Below, one piece after another: positions 17,819-25,740 of a stretch of DNA of 38,567 nucleotides. Position numbers and translations under genes: made by a program. The stretch is from Symbiodinium natans (Eukaryota; Sar; Dinophyceae; Suessiales; Symbiodiniaceae): contig CAJNDS010000222.1 of the NCBI GenBank assembly GCA_905221605.1, positions 102,501 to 141,067 on the forward strand. The letters are read 5' to 3'. The first letter of the stretch is position 1, and each line of letters begins with the position of its first letter. Under the pieces are notes generated by a model. It worked only from the letters and a program-made list of their open reading frames with translations. It made no database searches and had not been told where the DNA came from.

Positions 17819-20798
17819 CTGGTGTCAAGGGTTTCGGGTTTAGGGTTTTAGGGTTTAAGGTTAGGGTCCACTAGGCTTCTGAAGTCCGAGAACAAAAAAA
17901 AATCCCTTTAGCCTTAGCCCTTGCTGAGGACTAACATTTAAAACACGTGGTAGGGTCCATACTTTTATAAAGGAACCACCAAGGGAGACTGGGGGGTTCA
18001 TGGGGGGAAGGTACCTGTATTAGGGAACCTTAGGGAAGTTCGGGGTGCCTTAGGGACAGCAGGTTGTAGCAGTGGGATAGGTTTAGGGGAACTCAGGGTT
18101 TACGTGCCCACCCCCACCCTACAGGACACCCTTAAGGACACTATAGATATCCTTAAGAAAGGCATTTCGTAGCGCAGACAGGGTATATGATGGCAACTGT
18201 CAGGCCTCACTAGCCCACTCTCAGCGGACTTCCAGCATAATCATAGAAAATCCTTAGAATGCATAGCCGTGGAGGCTTCGGAAAACATAAAAAATGGGCC
18301 TCAGGGCTTGAGGGTTTGGGGTTTCGGGTTTATAGAGTTATTATGGATATCATAAAAAATATAAAAAATATAAATAAGAAGGGCACTGGCGAGCAGCGTT
18401 TAATGCACGGCGAACCTAGGAATAAACAGGTACCCTTTGTGTTTTAGGGAACCCCCAACCCTAAAATAGTGGGAAAAAAGGGCCTACTCCCGGTCTAATA
18501 AAAGCAGATTCTGGTCCAGGCACGTGTCCTGAAGCTGCTCCCGTCGAGCAGCAGAGGCTCCTTATTCTCCAATAACAAAGGGGAAAAAGGTTTAAACTTC
18601 TGTTTCCTACTCAATATTGAAACCCAAAAAGTTTAAAGCTTCATTACTCCTACCAAATTTATGGAAACCTTACTTCTCAAAAACCAAGGGGACAAAAGGT
18701 GAAACTATCATATGGAAACCCAAAAAAGTTTATAAAGTTGCATGATTCTAAAACAAATATCTGGAAACCCAAAGGCTTGACGCTTGTATGGCCCATCAGG
18801 CTTAGGGGCCAAGTAAGGTATAAAATAGGTAAAAGCCCTAAACTGTTCACTTCCTAGCAGATAGGAAACTTAAAAAGCTGAAGTTCTTTAGGGTTTAGGG
18901 TCTTTAGGGTTTAGGGTTTTAGGGTTTAGGGTTAGGGTTTAGGTTTAGGTTTAGGGTTTAGGGTTTAGGGTTTAGGGTTTAGGGTTTAGGGTTTGGGGGG
19001 TTTAGGGTTTAGGTTTTTAGGGTTAGAGTTAGGGTTCAAATAGGGCCAGAAAGTCTCGACCACGCGAACGCGCATGTGGCATGTTCCGGTGCGAGCGCAA
19101 AGAAGGCGGGCGGCGCGGATGGCCCAGTGCCGTGGGGGCCGGCGCCCACCTGGGGGGACACAGGATTGAGAGCTTCGGGCTTTGGGGTCAGGGTTTAGGA
19201 TTCGGGGTTTAGGGTTTCGAGGTTAGGATTTTTGGTTTAGGGCTTAAGGTTAAGGATTAGGAATTTAGGCTTGAAGTCTAGGATTTTGGGTTAGGGTTTT
19301 AAGGTTTAGGATTTTCATTCGGGTTACCAGGGTTTTGCGGGTGTGTCCTGTAAGACATACATCAGCGAAAGTGGGTATCACCAACACGAGCCAGGTCGTC
19401 CACATGATACGAGACAGAATGGAAAGACGGCAATCCATGGACTCCCACATGGCTTTGTCAAAACCCACTCAGTAGGTTCTTCTCATTTGGGTTTCTTTGC
19501 GGGGGCCCTACGATGTAATACGGCACCTAAACCCCTAAACCCAAAACCCCTAAACCCTAAAACCCCTAAACCCCTAAAAACCCCTAAACCCTCAAACCCC
19601 TAACCCCCTAAACCCCTAAACCCCTAAACTTAAACCCTAAACCCCTAAACCCCTAAAAAAAAAAACCCCCCTCCCCTTAAACCCCTAAACCCCCTAAACC
19701 CCTAACCCCTAATACCCCTAAAACCCCAACCCCTAAACCCCTAAACGCCCCTAAACCCCTTAAACCCCGAAACCCCTAAAACCCCTAACCCCCCCGAAAC
19801 CCCTAAACCCCTAAACCCCTAAACCCCTAAACCCCTAAACCCCCTAAACCCCTAAACCCCTAAACCCCTAAACCCCTAACCCCCTAAACCCCCTAAACCC
19901 TAAAAAAAACCATCATGTGGGAACGTGCCCGCCTCTGCCATAGCGAAGTGGTCCCCTCGGTGGGCGGCCAGCCGCGCTGTCTCCAGCCTAGGGTGGCCAT
20001 CGGACAAAAGACAAGAGACCCTCTTAAAATGTTAGTAGTCAGTATATTCTCTTATTAGTTTGCTATGTTGTTGATGTAGTATATGAGATTGTATATTCTA
20101 ATATTAGTGTATTCTTATATTCAGAGACCCTCTCTTGGTACCCCGGTAACCATACTACAATAAGGGCACCCTTTTGTTGGTTGGTTGATTTATGAGGGAA
20201 CCTTGATCCAAAAAATGGGAAAAGGCTACCACTGGGCTACCAAGCTCTTAAACCTGAATAGTTTGTATATTCTCTCATTAATTTTGCTATACTACTGATG
20301 CATTGTATTGAATTTGTATATTCTGACATTAGCATCTTCTTATACTAGGAGGAAATACAACATGTCCCAAGGGACGACCGAGCCTCACATCTTCCCACTC
20401 GAAGTACTCGTCATCCAGCATCGGAAGCAGGCGGCCCCAATTGTGCACAAAAGCCCGGCATTCAAAGAAGTGACTCAAAGCGTGGCACGCAGTCCTGGCT
20501 TGCCCAGTAACCTAAGAAGGAAAGGGTACCCTAAACCCTGAACCCTAAACCCTAAACCAAAAAGGGTTTACAGAGGTTTATAGGTTTACAAGGAATCCCA
20601 ACACCAAAAAGAAAGGAATGATACTACAGGGCATCCTAGAGTCAGCATGTCTTCCGAAGGGCAGCGGATGTCCGTTCTAGTGCTGACGCCAAGGAAATCG
20701 TAGACTTCTCCTTCGTTGCTGGGTCCTTGAACTACACCAAACTCTTGGAAGACTGGCAAGTGCTCTTTCTCGCATCGTGCTGAAAACCTAGGTCGCAT
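17733..20798 (-). CDS. FkbM-family methyltransferase-like gene, exons split by telomeric arrays (probably partial or decayed)
   Basis: Five minus-strand segments in order, 20798-20628, 20511-20387, 19987-~19915, 19149-~19040 and 17818-~17733, read together like the FkbM methyltransferase family (SAM-dependent O-methyltransferases). Seen: a YDFLGVSTRTD segment, then DDEYFEWEDV, then LETARLAAHRGDHFAMAEAG, then RHWAIRAARLL...HMRVRVVE, then WIAILHNDRCRVTVVEAFVS. As I recall the family, its members have a DFLGV-x-TR N-terminus, a D-E-EYFEW-x-D-(V/L)LE motif, an ELGAGxGRW SAM-binding loop, a basic WAVRAA helix and an H-W-(I/M)...N...V segment, in this order. The SAM loop is poorly preserved: either it contains a frameshift near 19130 or a GC donor joins exons 3 and 4. 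No C-terminal metal/QGAE segment was found. Introns hold telomeric arrays (20530-20558, 19530-19905, 18886-19030) and a MITE (20134-20244). The identification rests on motif order from memory, not on an alignment. Confidence 0.45.
17870..18420. other. Unique DNA in the proposed FkbM-like intron 4
   Basis: It contains a CTTAAGGA..TCCTTAAG palindrome (18132-18158) and (ATAAAAA)n near 18350. No exon was found. Confidence 0.4.
18420..18502. repeat. Dispersed repeat family D
   Basis: The order CCTAGGAATAAACAGG, TACCCTTTGTGTTTTAGGGA, then AAAAAAGGGCCTACTCCCGG, TCTA is shared with 1640-1740 and 14999-15074. Confidence 0.55.
18565..18776. repeat. Degenerate ~105-bp tandem repeat, two copies
   Basis: Each copy has an AAAGGGGA(A/C)AAAAGG-like start, then GGAAACCCAAAAA(A)GTTTA, CATTACTCC or CATGATTCT, and ATGGAAACC or CTGGAAACC. 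It is AT-rich, with no ORF. Confidence 0.45.
18886..19034 (-). repeat. Telomeric array (TTTAGGG)
   Basis: Mixed phase units, then six pure heptamers. It lies in the proposed FkbM-like intron 4. Confidence 0.9.
19040..19149 (-). CDS. FkbM-like exon 4
   Basis: The acceptor CCTGTGTCCCCCCAG|G is the best in the window. Frame 2 begins VGAGPHG and another frame continues RHWAIRAARLLCARTG and then TCHMRVRVVE. Together they resemble the GAGxGRWAVRAA loop-helix and next strand. A one-base indel inside the exon, or an alternative upstream donor giving EAGGRRPPRHW, would reconcile the frames. GC-rich third positions fit coding DNA. The donor is unclear; the frame runs into degenerate TTTAGGG repeats. 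Confidence 0.4.
19529..19905 (+). repeat. CCCCTAAA variant array, ~375 bp
   Basis: The octamer CCCCTAAA dominates, with CCCCCTAAA and CCCCTAA variants. It lies in the proposed FkbM-like intron 3. Confidence 0.93.
19915..19987 (-). CDS. FkbM-like exon 3
   Basis: The exon follows CCCTAG|G (AG at 19989-19988). It reads G CTG GAG ACA..., encoding LETARLAAHRGDHFAMAEAG. This aligns with the family's LEAV...A..G.FxMVELGAG stretch, the first SAM-binding strand and loop. The 3' end is uncertain: a GC donor near 19922-19926 or a GT donor at ACGTTC are both possible. The coding signal then runs directly into the CCCCTAAA array. Confidence 0.4.
20039..20346. repeat. AT-rich direct repeat pair flanking a family D element
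   Basis: 20039-20122 and 20257-20346 share GTATATTCTCTCATTA-type, TTTGCTAT, TGATG, then GTATATTCT..ATTAG..TCTTATA in order. The family D element 20134-20244 lies between them. This looks like a tandem duplication that preceded or followed the insertion. Confidence 0.55.
20134..20244. mobile_element. Inverted-repeat element, family D, copy with clear ends
   Basis: CTTGGTACCCCGGTAACC on the left pairs with GGCTACCACTGGGCTACC then AAG on the right. The internal GGGCACCCTTTTG and AGGGAACC...AAAATGGGAAAAGG are shared with other family D copies. It lies in FkbM-like intron 2. Confidence 0.5.
20387..20511 (-). CDS. FkbM-like exon 2
   Basis: The acceptor is a pyrimidine tract ending CCTTTCCTTCTTAG|G. 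The exon starts GTTACTGGG in phase 0, matching exon 1. It encodes VTGQARTACHALSHFFE, then CRAFVHNWGRLLPMLDD, then EYFEWEDV. The EYFEW block is the strongest family signature in the window. Ending the exon at 20387 (intron starting GA) joins exon 3 as GT|G = Val and gives EWEDVLE. The canonical GTGAGG donor one codon earlier (20388) would put exon 3 out of the family frame. Confidence 0.5.
20628..20798 (-). CDS. FkbM-like exon 1
   Basis: The exon has an ATG at 20798 and 57 codons in phase 0. It ends CCT before a canonical donor GTAGTA (20627 downward). The YDFLGVSTRTDIRC motif lies at codons 33-46. The frame is preceded by GTG and no upstream ATG is closer. Reading through the donor gives a stop at 20586, so the unspliced ORF is 71 codons. 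A 116-nt intron follows, containing CCCTAAA repeats and a C/T-rich acceptor tract. Confidence 0.5.
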
Positions 20799-20999
20799 CA
20801 CCCTTCCAAAAAAGGCTTCGTGCTTTGTTGTATTTACGATTTGGGTATTTAGGGCTCAGATTTGCTTTGCTTGAAGGGATCTGACCAAAAAGGGGTACTG
20901 CTGGACAGGGTCGATATGAAAAAGATAATCATATTCCCCATGCTACCCTACCCTAAACCCTGAACACTTGAAAAGTACATGCGCCACAAAACTTCTAGG

Positions 21000-21085
21000 T
21001 TGCGATGTTCCCCCTTAATAGGGATGATAGTACCCCCGATTATAATCCTGATTAAGGGCTGGTAGTATACGGGTGAACATCCCAA
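21000..21085. mobile_element. MITE family A, copy 3 (with target-site duplication)
   Basis: The element has inverted ends TTGCGATGTTC / GAACATCCCA and an internal TTAAGG. It is flanked by the 9-bp direct repeat ACTTCTAGG (20991-20999 and 21085-21093; 8 bp if the shared A belongs to the end). The insertion duplicated the TAG stop codon of the minus-strand exon at 21089-21244. Confidence 0.75.
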
Positions 21086-21088
21086 CTT

Positions 21089-21244
21089 CTAGGATTCATC
21101 TTCGTCTCCAAGGAACGTGTCGACGACACAATCTCTCCGCAGAGCGAAACGATGCACAAAGATCGCCTTCTCGCGCTGTCGCATTAGGATGTTGTTGGTC
21201 ACGATCTTGAGGTACCATTCCTTGACTGGCTCAGGTTGAGTAGG
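21089..21244 (-). CDS. Last exon of an unidentified gene
   Basis: The frame is open for about 49 codons and ends in TAG (21091-21089). It encodes EPVKEWYLKIVTNNIL, then MRQREKAIFVHRFALRR, then DCVVDTFLGDEDES. Charged residues, an acidic C-terminal tail and few low-complexity codons make this one of the most coding-like stretches here. It lacks an ATG at the left edge and is preceded by TTAG|GG, so it is best read as a terminal exon; the CCCTAAA and TTTAGGG arrays upstream (21244-21608) would then be its intron. The family A element inserted immediately at its stop codon. The family is not recognised. Confidence 0.4.
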   Translation of the reverse strand, partial: PTQPEPVKEWYLKIVTNNILMRQREKAIFVHRFALRRDCVVDTFLGDEDES

Positions 21245-21330
21245 CCCTAACCCTTAACCCTAAACCCTAAACCCTAAACCCAAAACCCTAAACCCTAAAC
21301 CCTAAACCATCCTAAGCCCTAATAAAAGCT
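21244..21330 (+). repeat. Telomeric tract (CCCTAAA)
   Basis: About nine units abutting the exon at 21089-21244. Confidence 0.9.
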
Positions 21331-21395
21331 CTAAACCTTAAAGAGCTTAGCAAGGCTCAGAGCTTGGTAGGGCTCAGAGCTGAATCAACTGCAGG

Positions 21396-21608
21396 CTTAG
21401 GGTTTAGGGTTTAGGGTTAGGGTTTAGGGTTCAGGGTTCAGGGTTTAGGGTTTAGGGTTTAGGGTTTAGGGTTTCGGATTTCGGGTTTCGGGTTGCGGGT
21501 TTCGGGTTTCGGGTTTCGGGTTTCGGGTTTAGGGTTTAGGGTTTAGGGTTTAGGGTTTAGGGTTTAGGGTTTGGGGTTTAGGGTTTAGGGTTTAGGGTTT
21601 AGGGTTTG
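21396..21608 (-). repeat. Telomeric array with TTTCGGG block
   Basis: TTTAGGG flanks a run of about seven TTTCGGG units (21473-21528), like the array at 12353. Confidence 0.94.
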
Positions 21609-21643
21609 AAGATACAGCCAGGCAAAACTCAGAACTGCTCCCA

Positions 21644-22240
21644 CTAGGTTGGCCGCCGAAGCCCTCTGAACAAGATTCCTGAATAAGATCCTCTTAAGCC
21701 CAGGAAAGAAGAACAGCACATCCCAAGGTCCTGTCCACAATGCCGCCTGGGGTCCCCATCCTTGCCGGAAAGGGGCAACATACTCTGGGTCGACACTGCC
21801 CTGGCAGCCCGGAACGGAGTCACATGTGCCTTCAACTCCTCACGTAGGCTCTTCGGAAAATAGCCGAAGCATGACCAGTACAATCCCTTGACCAGGTGCA
21901 GCTCTGCGTTGCGCATGTGCAGTTGTCTGAAGACCTCCTTTGTCACACTCCTTGCGACGCCCTTCGCGACGGCTTGCGGCAAAAACGCAAAGCAGCAATC
22001 TTCCCGACTCCGCCCAGCCCGACTTTTGGACCAGCAGACCGGATCATCGGCTCCCCGGCAGCATGACAGGATCCAGTCCAGCTTGGAATCCAACTCTTTG
22101 AGATCATCTTTCCAACATTCCAGACTTTGGGTAAACTCTTCCGACCAGCAGCGGGGTGAGGAGCGATTGAGGACGCCCTTGAGAGCGCCCAGGGACAGCT
22201 CCGCAATGGTCGTCCAGACGCCCTGTGACCAGGACGGCAT
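21644..22240 (-). CDS. Hypothetical protein, longest non-repetitive ORF, probable exon
   Basis: The ORF runs 198 codons from ATG at 22240 to TAG at 21644, and is open further upstream to about 22316. It is rich in Trp, Cys and charged residues (SLECWKDDLKELDSKLDW; HLVKGLYWSCFGYFPKSL) and is not low-complexity. I do not recognise the family. From about 21830 downward a second minus frame becomes more protein-like (DPEYVAPFRQGWGPQ, then WDVLFFFPGLKRILFRNL), which suggests a frameshift or an unrecognised splice. The exon may therefore end before 21644 and be joined to 21244-21089. A spliced-leader-like TTGGCTCAAG (22252-22243) lies 2 nt before the ATG. The neighbouring FkbM-like gene lies downstream on the same strand. 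Confidence 0.35.
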   Translation of the reverse strand: MPSWSQGVWTTIAELSLGALKGVLNRSSPRCWSEEFTQSLECWKDDLKELDSKLDWILSCCRGADDPVCWSKSRAGRSREDCCFAFLPQAVAKGVARSVTKEVFRQLHMRNAELHLVKGLYWSCFGYFPKSLREELKAHVTPFRAARAVSTQSMLPLSGKDGDPRRHCGQDLGMCCSSFLGLRGSYSGILFRGLRRPT

Positions 22241-22242
22241 TT

Positions 22243-22252
22243 CTTGAGCCAA
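22243..22252 (-). other. Spliced-leader-like decamer before an ATG
   Basis: TTGGCTCAAG is identical to the last 10 nt of the dinoflagellate trans-spliced leader and ends 2 nt before the ATG at 22240. The bases further 5' do not match the leader. It could be a relict leader from a retroposed mRNA, or chance. Confidence 0.25.
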
Positions 22253-22379
22253 GCTGCCCCCAGTTTGAGGGGTCGCAAGCTCACTCCTCCCAGCAACTCC
22301 CGAAAAAAAAAAAACCTAAACCCCAACCTCTAAACCTACAAGCCCTAAAGTAACCCTAAACCCTAAACCCTAGACCCTA

Positions 22380-22880
22380 AACCCTCAAGCCCCCTGTAAC
22401 GTGACATTATTAAGAAAAATCCAAACAACGAAACTCCTCGAAACTCCTCGAAACTTTCCCTGGAAATGAACCCTTAATAATTTCAATAAACCCTAAACCC
22501 TACAAACCCTACAAGCCCTAAAGCCCTGTAAGGAATGCGCTGCGACTCGCTGGCCCAGAGCACTGCAGAGCTTCCGCTAGGGTTTGACAGGGCAGTCTGA
22601 GCACCCCTAAACCTTCCAAACCCTTAACTCTAAGCCCTTAAACCTGCACCCCTTAACTACAATTTGCTTAAGGGCCCCAAAAAAATACAAAACATGAATC
22701 CCTATATTACCCTTAATGAGGAAGATTTTTTCGGGGTTCTTAAGCAACTAGTGGTTAACTGCACTCCAAACCCTAAACAACGAAACCCTAAATCCGCAGC
22801 CCTCAAGCCTAAAGCATCCGACATTCTTGCCGAAGCACCCAAGCCACCCTAAATTCAACGGCTCACCTGGAAACACCACC
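22380..22880. other. Unique DNA, no convincing gene
   Basis: A short direct repeat CGAAACTCCT (22429, 22439) and a weak + ORF (22664-22852). Confidence 0.4.
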
Positions 22881-22889
22881 CCGGGGCCC

Positions 22890-23146
22890 CAGGATTTAGG
22901 GTTTAGGGTTTAGGGGTTTAGGGGTTTAGGGGTTTAGGGGGTTTAGGGGGTTTAGGGGGTTTAGGGGTTTAGGGGGTTTAGGGGTTTAGGGGGTTTAGGG
23001 TTTTTAGGGGGTTTAGGGGTTAGGGGTTTAGGGGTTTAGGGGTTTGGGGGTTAGGGGTTAGGGGTTTTTAGGGGTTTAGGGTTTAGGGGTTTTAGGGGTT
23101 TAGGGGTTAGGGGTTAGGGGTGGTTTAGGGGTTTAGGGGTTTAGGC
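22890..23146 (-). repeat. GGGGTTTA / GGGGGTTTA variant array
   Basis: The octamer and nonamer forms are interleaved over 250 bp, with little canonical TTTAGGG. Confidence 0.93.
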
Positions 23147-23465
23147 CTAAGCCGCACCAAGCCGGCCAAAAAAACCTACACCCCCGTAACAGTTTCGGAT
23201 TTAGTAATTTGGGGGGGGGGGGGGGGGGGGGGATTGAGGGTTTCGGGTTTGGGGTGGGATTTGCAAGCCCCCCAAACGTAAACCCCGAACCAAAGACTTG
23301 AAACCCCGATACATAAACAGGTTGGTTGACTCCTTATCCCTACATTCTGAACAGCCCTGAACTACCAAGACCCTATACAACAAAAGTCTCTAAACCTAAG
23401 CCCCAAAACCCCAAACTCAAACTCCTAAACCTTTAACGCGACCGCTGATAAACCCACAAAACCCT

Positions 23466-23584
23466 CTACCCAAAGGATCCTAAGTACCTATATGGGAGAC
23501 ACTTGCCCAAACCATAATAGTAATTCCTCCTGCAGAAACCCCCTACTTTCTACTATGTAGGTACTTGGGACTCTTTGAGCTACC
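23466..23584. mobile_element. Inverted-repeat element, family E, copy 2
   Basis: CTACCCAAAGGATCCTAAGT then ACCTATAT pairs with TATGTAGGTACTTGGGACTC then TTTGAGC. The ends are related to the 8323-8398 copy (TAC-TGGGACTCT). The core holds no ORF. Confidence 0.55.
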
Positions 23585-23654
23585 CCCGTGAGCATTTAAC
23601 TTTCCCCGGCCAATTGAAAGTGTCCAACGTTCACCTTTGCCCAGCACAGGACAA

Positions 23655-23800
23655 CCCCCAAACCCTAAACCCTAAACCCTAAACCCTAAGCCCTACATCC
23701 TAAACCCTAAACCCGAAACCCGCACCCTAAGCCCTAAGCCCTAAGCCCTAAGCCCTAAGCCCTAAGCCCTAAGCCCTAAGCCCTAAACCCCAAACCCTAA
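23655..23800 (+). repeat. CCCTAAA then CCCTAAG array
   Basis: About nine homogeneous CCCTAAG units (23727-23788), like 13069. Confidence 0.93.
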
Positions 23801-24059
23801 ACGAACACTGGAGCTCCTGAGCCCCAGAAGCTCCTCGAAGGTGAGTCCGGGCCTAAGGAGCTGGGGATTTGGGGTTCTGAGTTTGGGGTTCAGGGTTTCG
23901 GGTTTAGGGTTTAGGGGTGTGGGGTGTAGGGTTTAGGGTCTGGAGTTTAGGCTTGAGGGTTTAGGGGTGTGGGCTTTAGGGTTTTGGAGGCAGGCGGAGG
24001 TGGCGGCCCAATCAAGCGAATGAATGAATGTGCACCAGCAACATGTGCATGCTGGGCTG

Positions 24060-24390
24060 AAGAAGAAGAAGAAGAAGAACAAGTGTATGTGTCTGTGTGT
24101 GTGTGTGTGTGTGTAAAGAGAAAGAAGGCAAAGCTCCGCGGCCCACTTCGCTCGAAGAATCTCGTGCCATAGTGCGTGGCGTGTGCGTGGCGTGTGCGTG
24201 GTGTGTTCGTGTATTCGTGTGTTAGCCTGCTCGTGTGTTGGTGTGTTCGTGTGCTAGTGTGTTAGCGTGTTCGTGTGGTAGTGTGTTAGTGCGTTAGTGC
24301 GTTAGCGTGTTTAGCATGTTAGCGTGTTGCTGTGTTGTGCGTGTGTTGCGCCTGCATAGTGTGTTAGTGTGGTATGTGTGTGAGACAGAG
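24060..24390 (+). repeat. GAA and GT-rich simple repeats
   Basis: GAAGAAGAA at 24060-24078, (GT)n at 24092-24114, then a degenerate GTGTGTTAGTGTGTTCGT minisatellite to 24390. Confidence 0.85.
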
Positions 24391-24489
24391 CATGCACGTT
24401 TAGTGCTTGGGGTTGCGGGCTTAAGGTTGACTCGTAGTTGCTTTTATTCGCTTTTGGAGGGATGCCGGGGTTAGGGTGTAGGGTTCCCT

Positions 24490-24606
24490 GGCCCTAAACC
24501 CTAAACCCTAAACCCTAGACCCTAAACCCTAAACCCTAAACCCTAAACCCTAACCCTGAACCCTAAACCCTAAACCCTAAACCCTTAAAACCCCAAACCC
24601 TAAACG
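24490..24606 (+). repeat. Telomeric array (CCCTAAA)
   Basis: About 16 units. Confidence 0.93.
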
Positions 24607-24678
24607 CCCAAAATAAGGCGGTCGAGCAGCTCGCCGCTGTCCACGCTCTGCGCCAAGAAGCGCAGCATGAGAGCCTGC

Positions 24679-24722
24679 TTGGAGGTTCGTGGTACTTCTT
24701 AGCCAGTTGCTTATAGCCCAAT
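24679..24722. mobile_element. MITE family B, half copy split by telomeric array
   Basis: CTTGGAGGTTCGTGGTACTT then CTTAGCC..GCTTATAGCCCA matches the reverse complement of 3010-3048. A TTTAGGG array follows (24722-24812), and then CTTATAGCC and GTGATAAGTAC fragments that may be the other half. A CCTCCAAGTAG remnant also opens the window (21-31). Confidence 0.5.
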
Positions 24723-24812
24723 TTAGGGTTTAGGGTTTAGGGTTTAGGGTTTAGGGTTTAATGTTTAGGGTTTAGGGTTTAGGGTTTAAAGGGTTTAGGG
24801 TTTAGGGTTTAG
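24722..24812 (-). repeat. Telomeric array (TTTAGGG)
   Basis: About 12 units, inserted in or beside a family B half element. Confidence 0.92.
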
Positions 24813-24929
24813 GCTCTACTTATAGCCATATCAGGGCACTTAGAGGCAGGCTTATAGGTGGGTGATAAGTACAGTTAGAATTGGCTAATGCGAGGGCCTG
24901 GGGCTTAAGAGCTTACGGATGGGAAGTTT

Positions 24930-25225
24930 AGACCCTAAACCCTAAACCCTAAACCCTAAACCCTAAACCCTAAACCCTAAACCCTAAAGGGTTTAGGGTT
25001 TAAGGCTTAGGGTTGACAGCTTGGGGTTTAGGAAGTTTTGGGCTTAGCATTTAAAGTTTAGGGTTTAGGGTTTAGAGCTCAGGGGTAGAGCTTTGGGTTT
25101 AGGAAGTTTAGGGCTTAGGGGTTTAGGGTTTAGGGGTTTGGAGCTTAGGGTTTCGGGTTTAGGGGTTTAGGGTTTGGGGTTTGGGGTTTAGGGTTTAGGG
25201 CCTAGAGTTTCGGGTTTAGGAAGTT
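24930..25225. repeat. Back-to-back telomeric arrays
   Basis: CCCTAAA units (24932-24988) abut GGGTTTA units with only AA between (AAACCCTAAAGGGTTT). A long degenerate TTTAGGG tract follows to 25225. Confidence 0.9.
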
Positions 25226-25424
25226 GTCAGGGCTTAGGGTTAAAAGGGTGCCCACAACGGCTTTGAAGGGTTACGATAGACCCAAGGACTTCTTCCCAAC
25301 TTGCGTGAGAACTGTCGGTAGCGAGTGCAGGGCCACAAGGGTGTTGCAGGTCCCACCACACCCAGCTCATGCGTGCCAGCACATTGAGGCTAAAGGGCTC
25401 AAGCTTTGGTGGCATTGGGCCTAT

Positions 25425-25740
25425 AAACCCTGAACCCTGAACCCTAAACCCTAAACCCTAAAACCTAAACCCTAAAACCTAAAACCTAAACCCCAACACC
25501 CGAAATCAGTCAACCTCAACCCGAAATCCAGCCCAAGCGTGCTCCGCAACCCAAAACGACCCCCGTGCTTGAAAAGATAAGCCTTAAACCCTTCAAACCC
25601 TAAGCCCTAAACCCTAAGCCTTCAACCGCAAACCTTAAACCTAAGCCAAAAGCCCTAAGCCCTAAGCCCAAAGCCCTAAACCCTAAACCCTAAGCCAAAA
25701 GCCCTAAGCCCAAAGCCCAAAGCCATACGCCCTAAGCCCT
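25425..25740 (+). repeat. CCCTAAA tract then CCCTAAGCC variants
   Basis: 25425-25490 is canonical with CCTAAAA. 25575-25740 holds CCCTAAG, AAGCCC and AAAGCCC variants. Confidence 0.82.
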
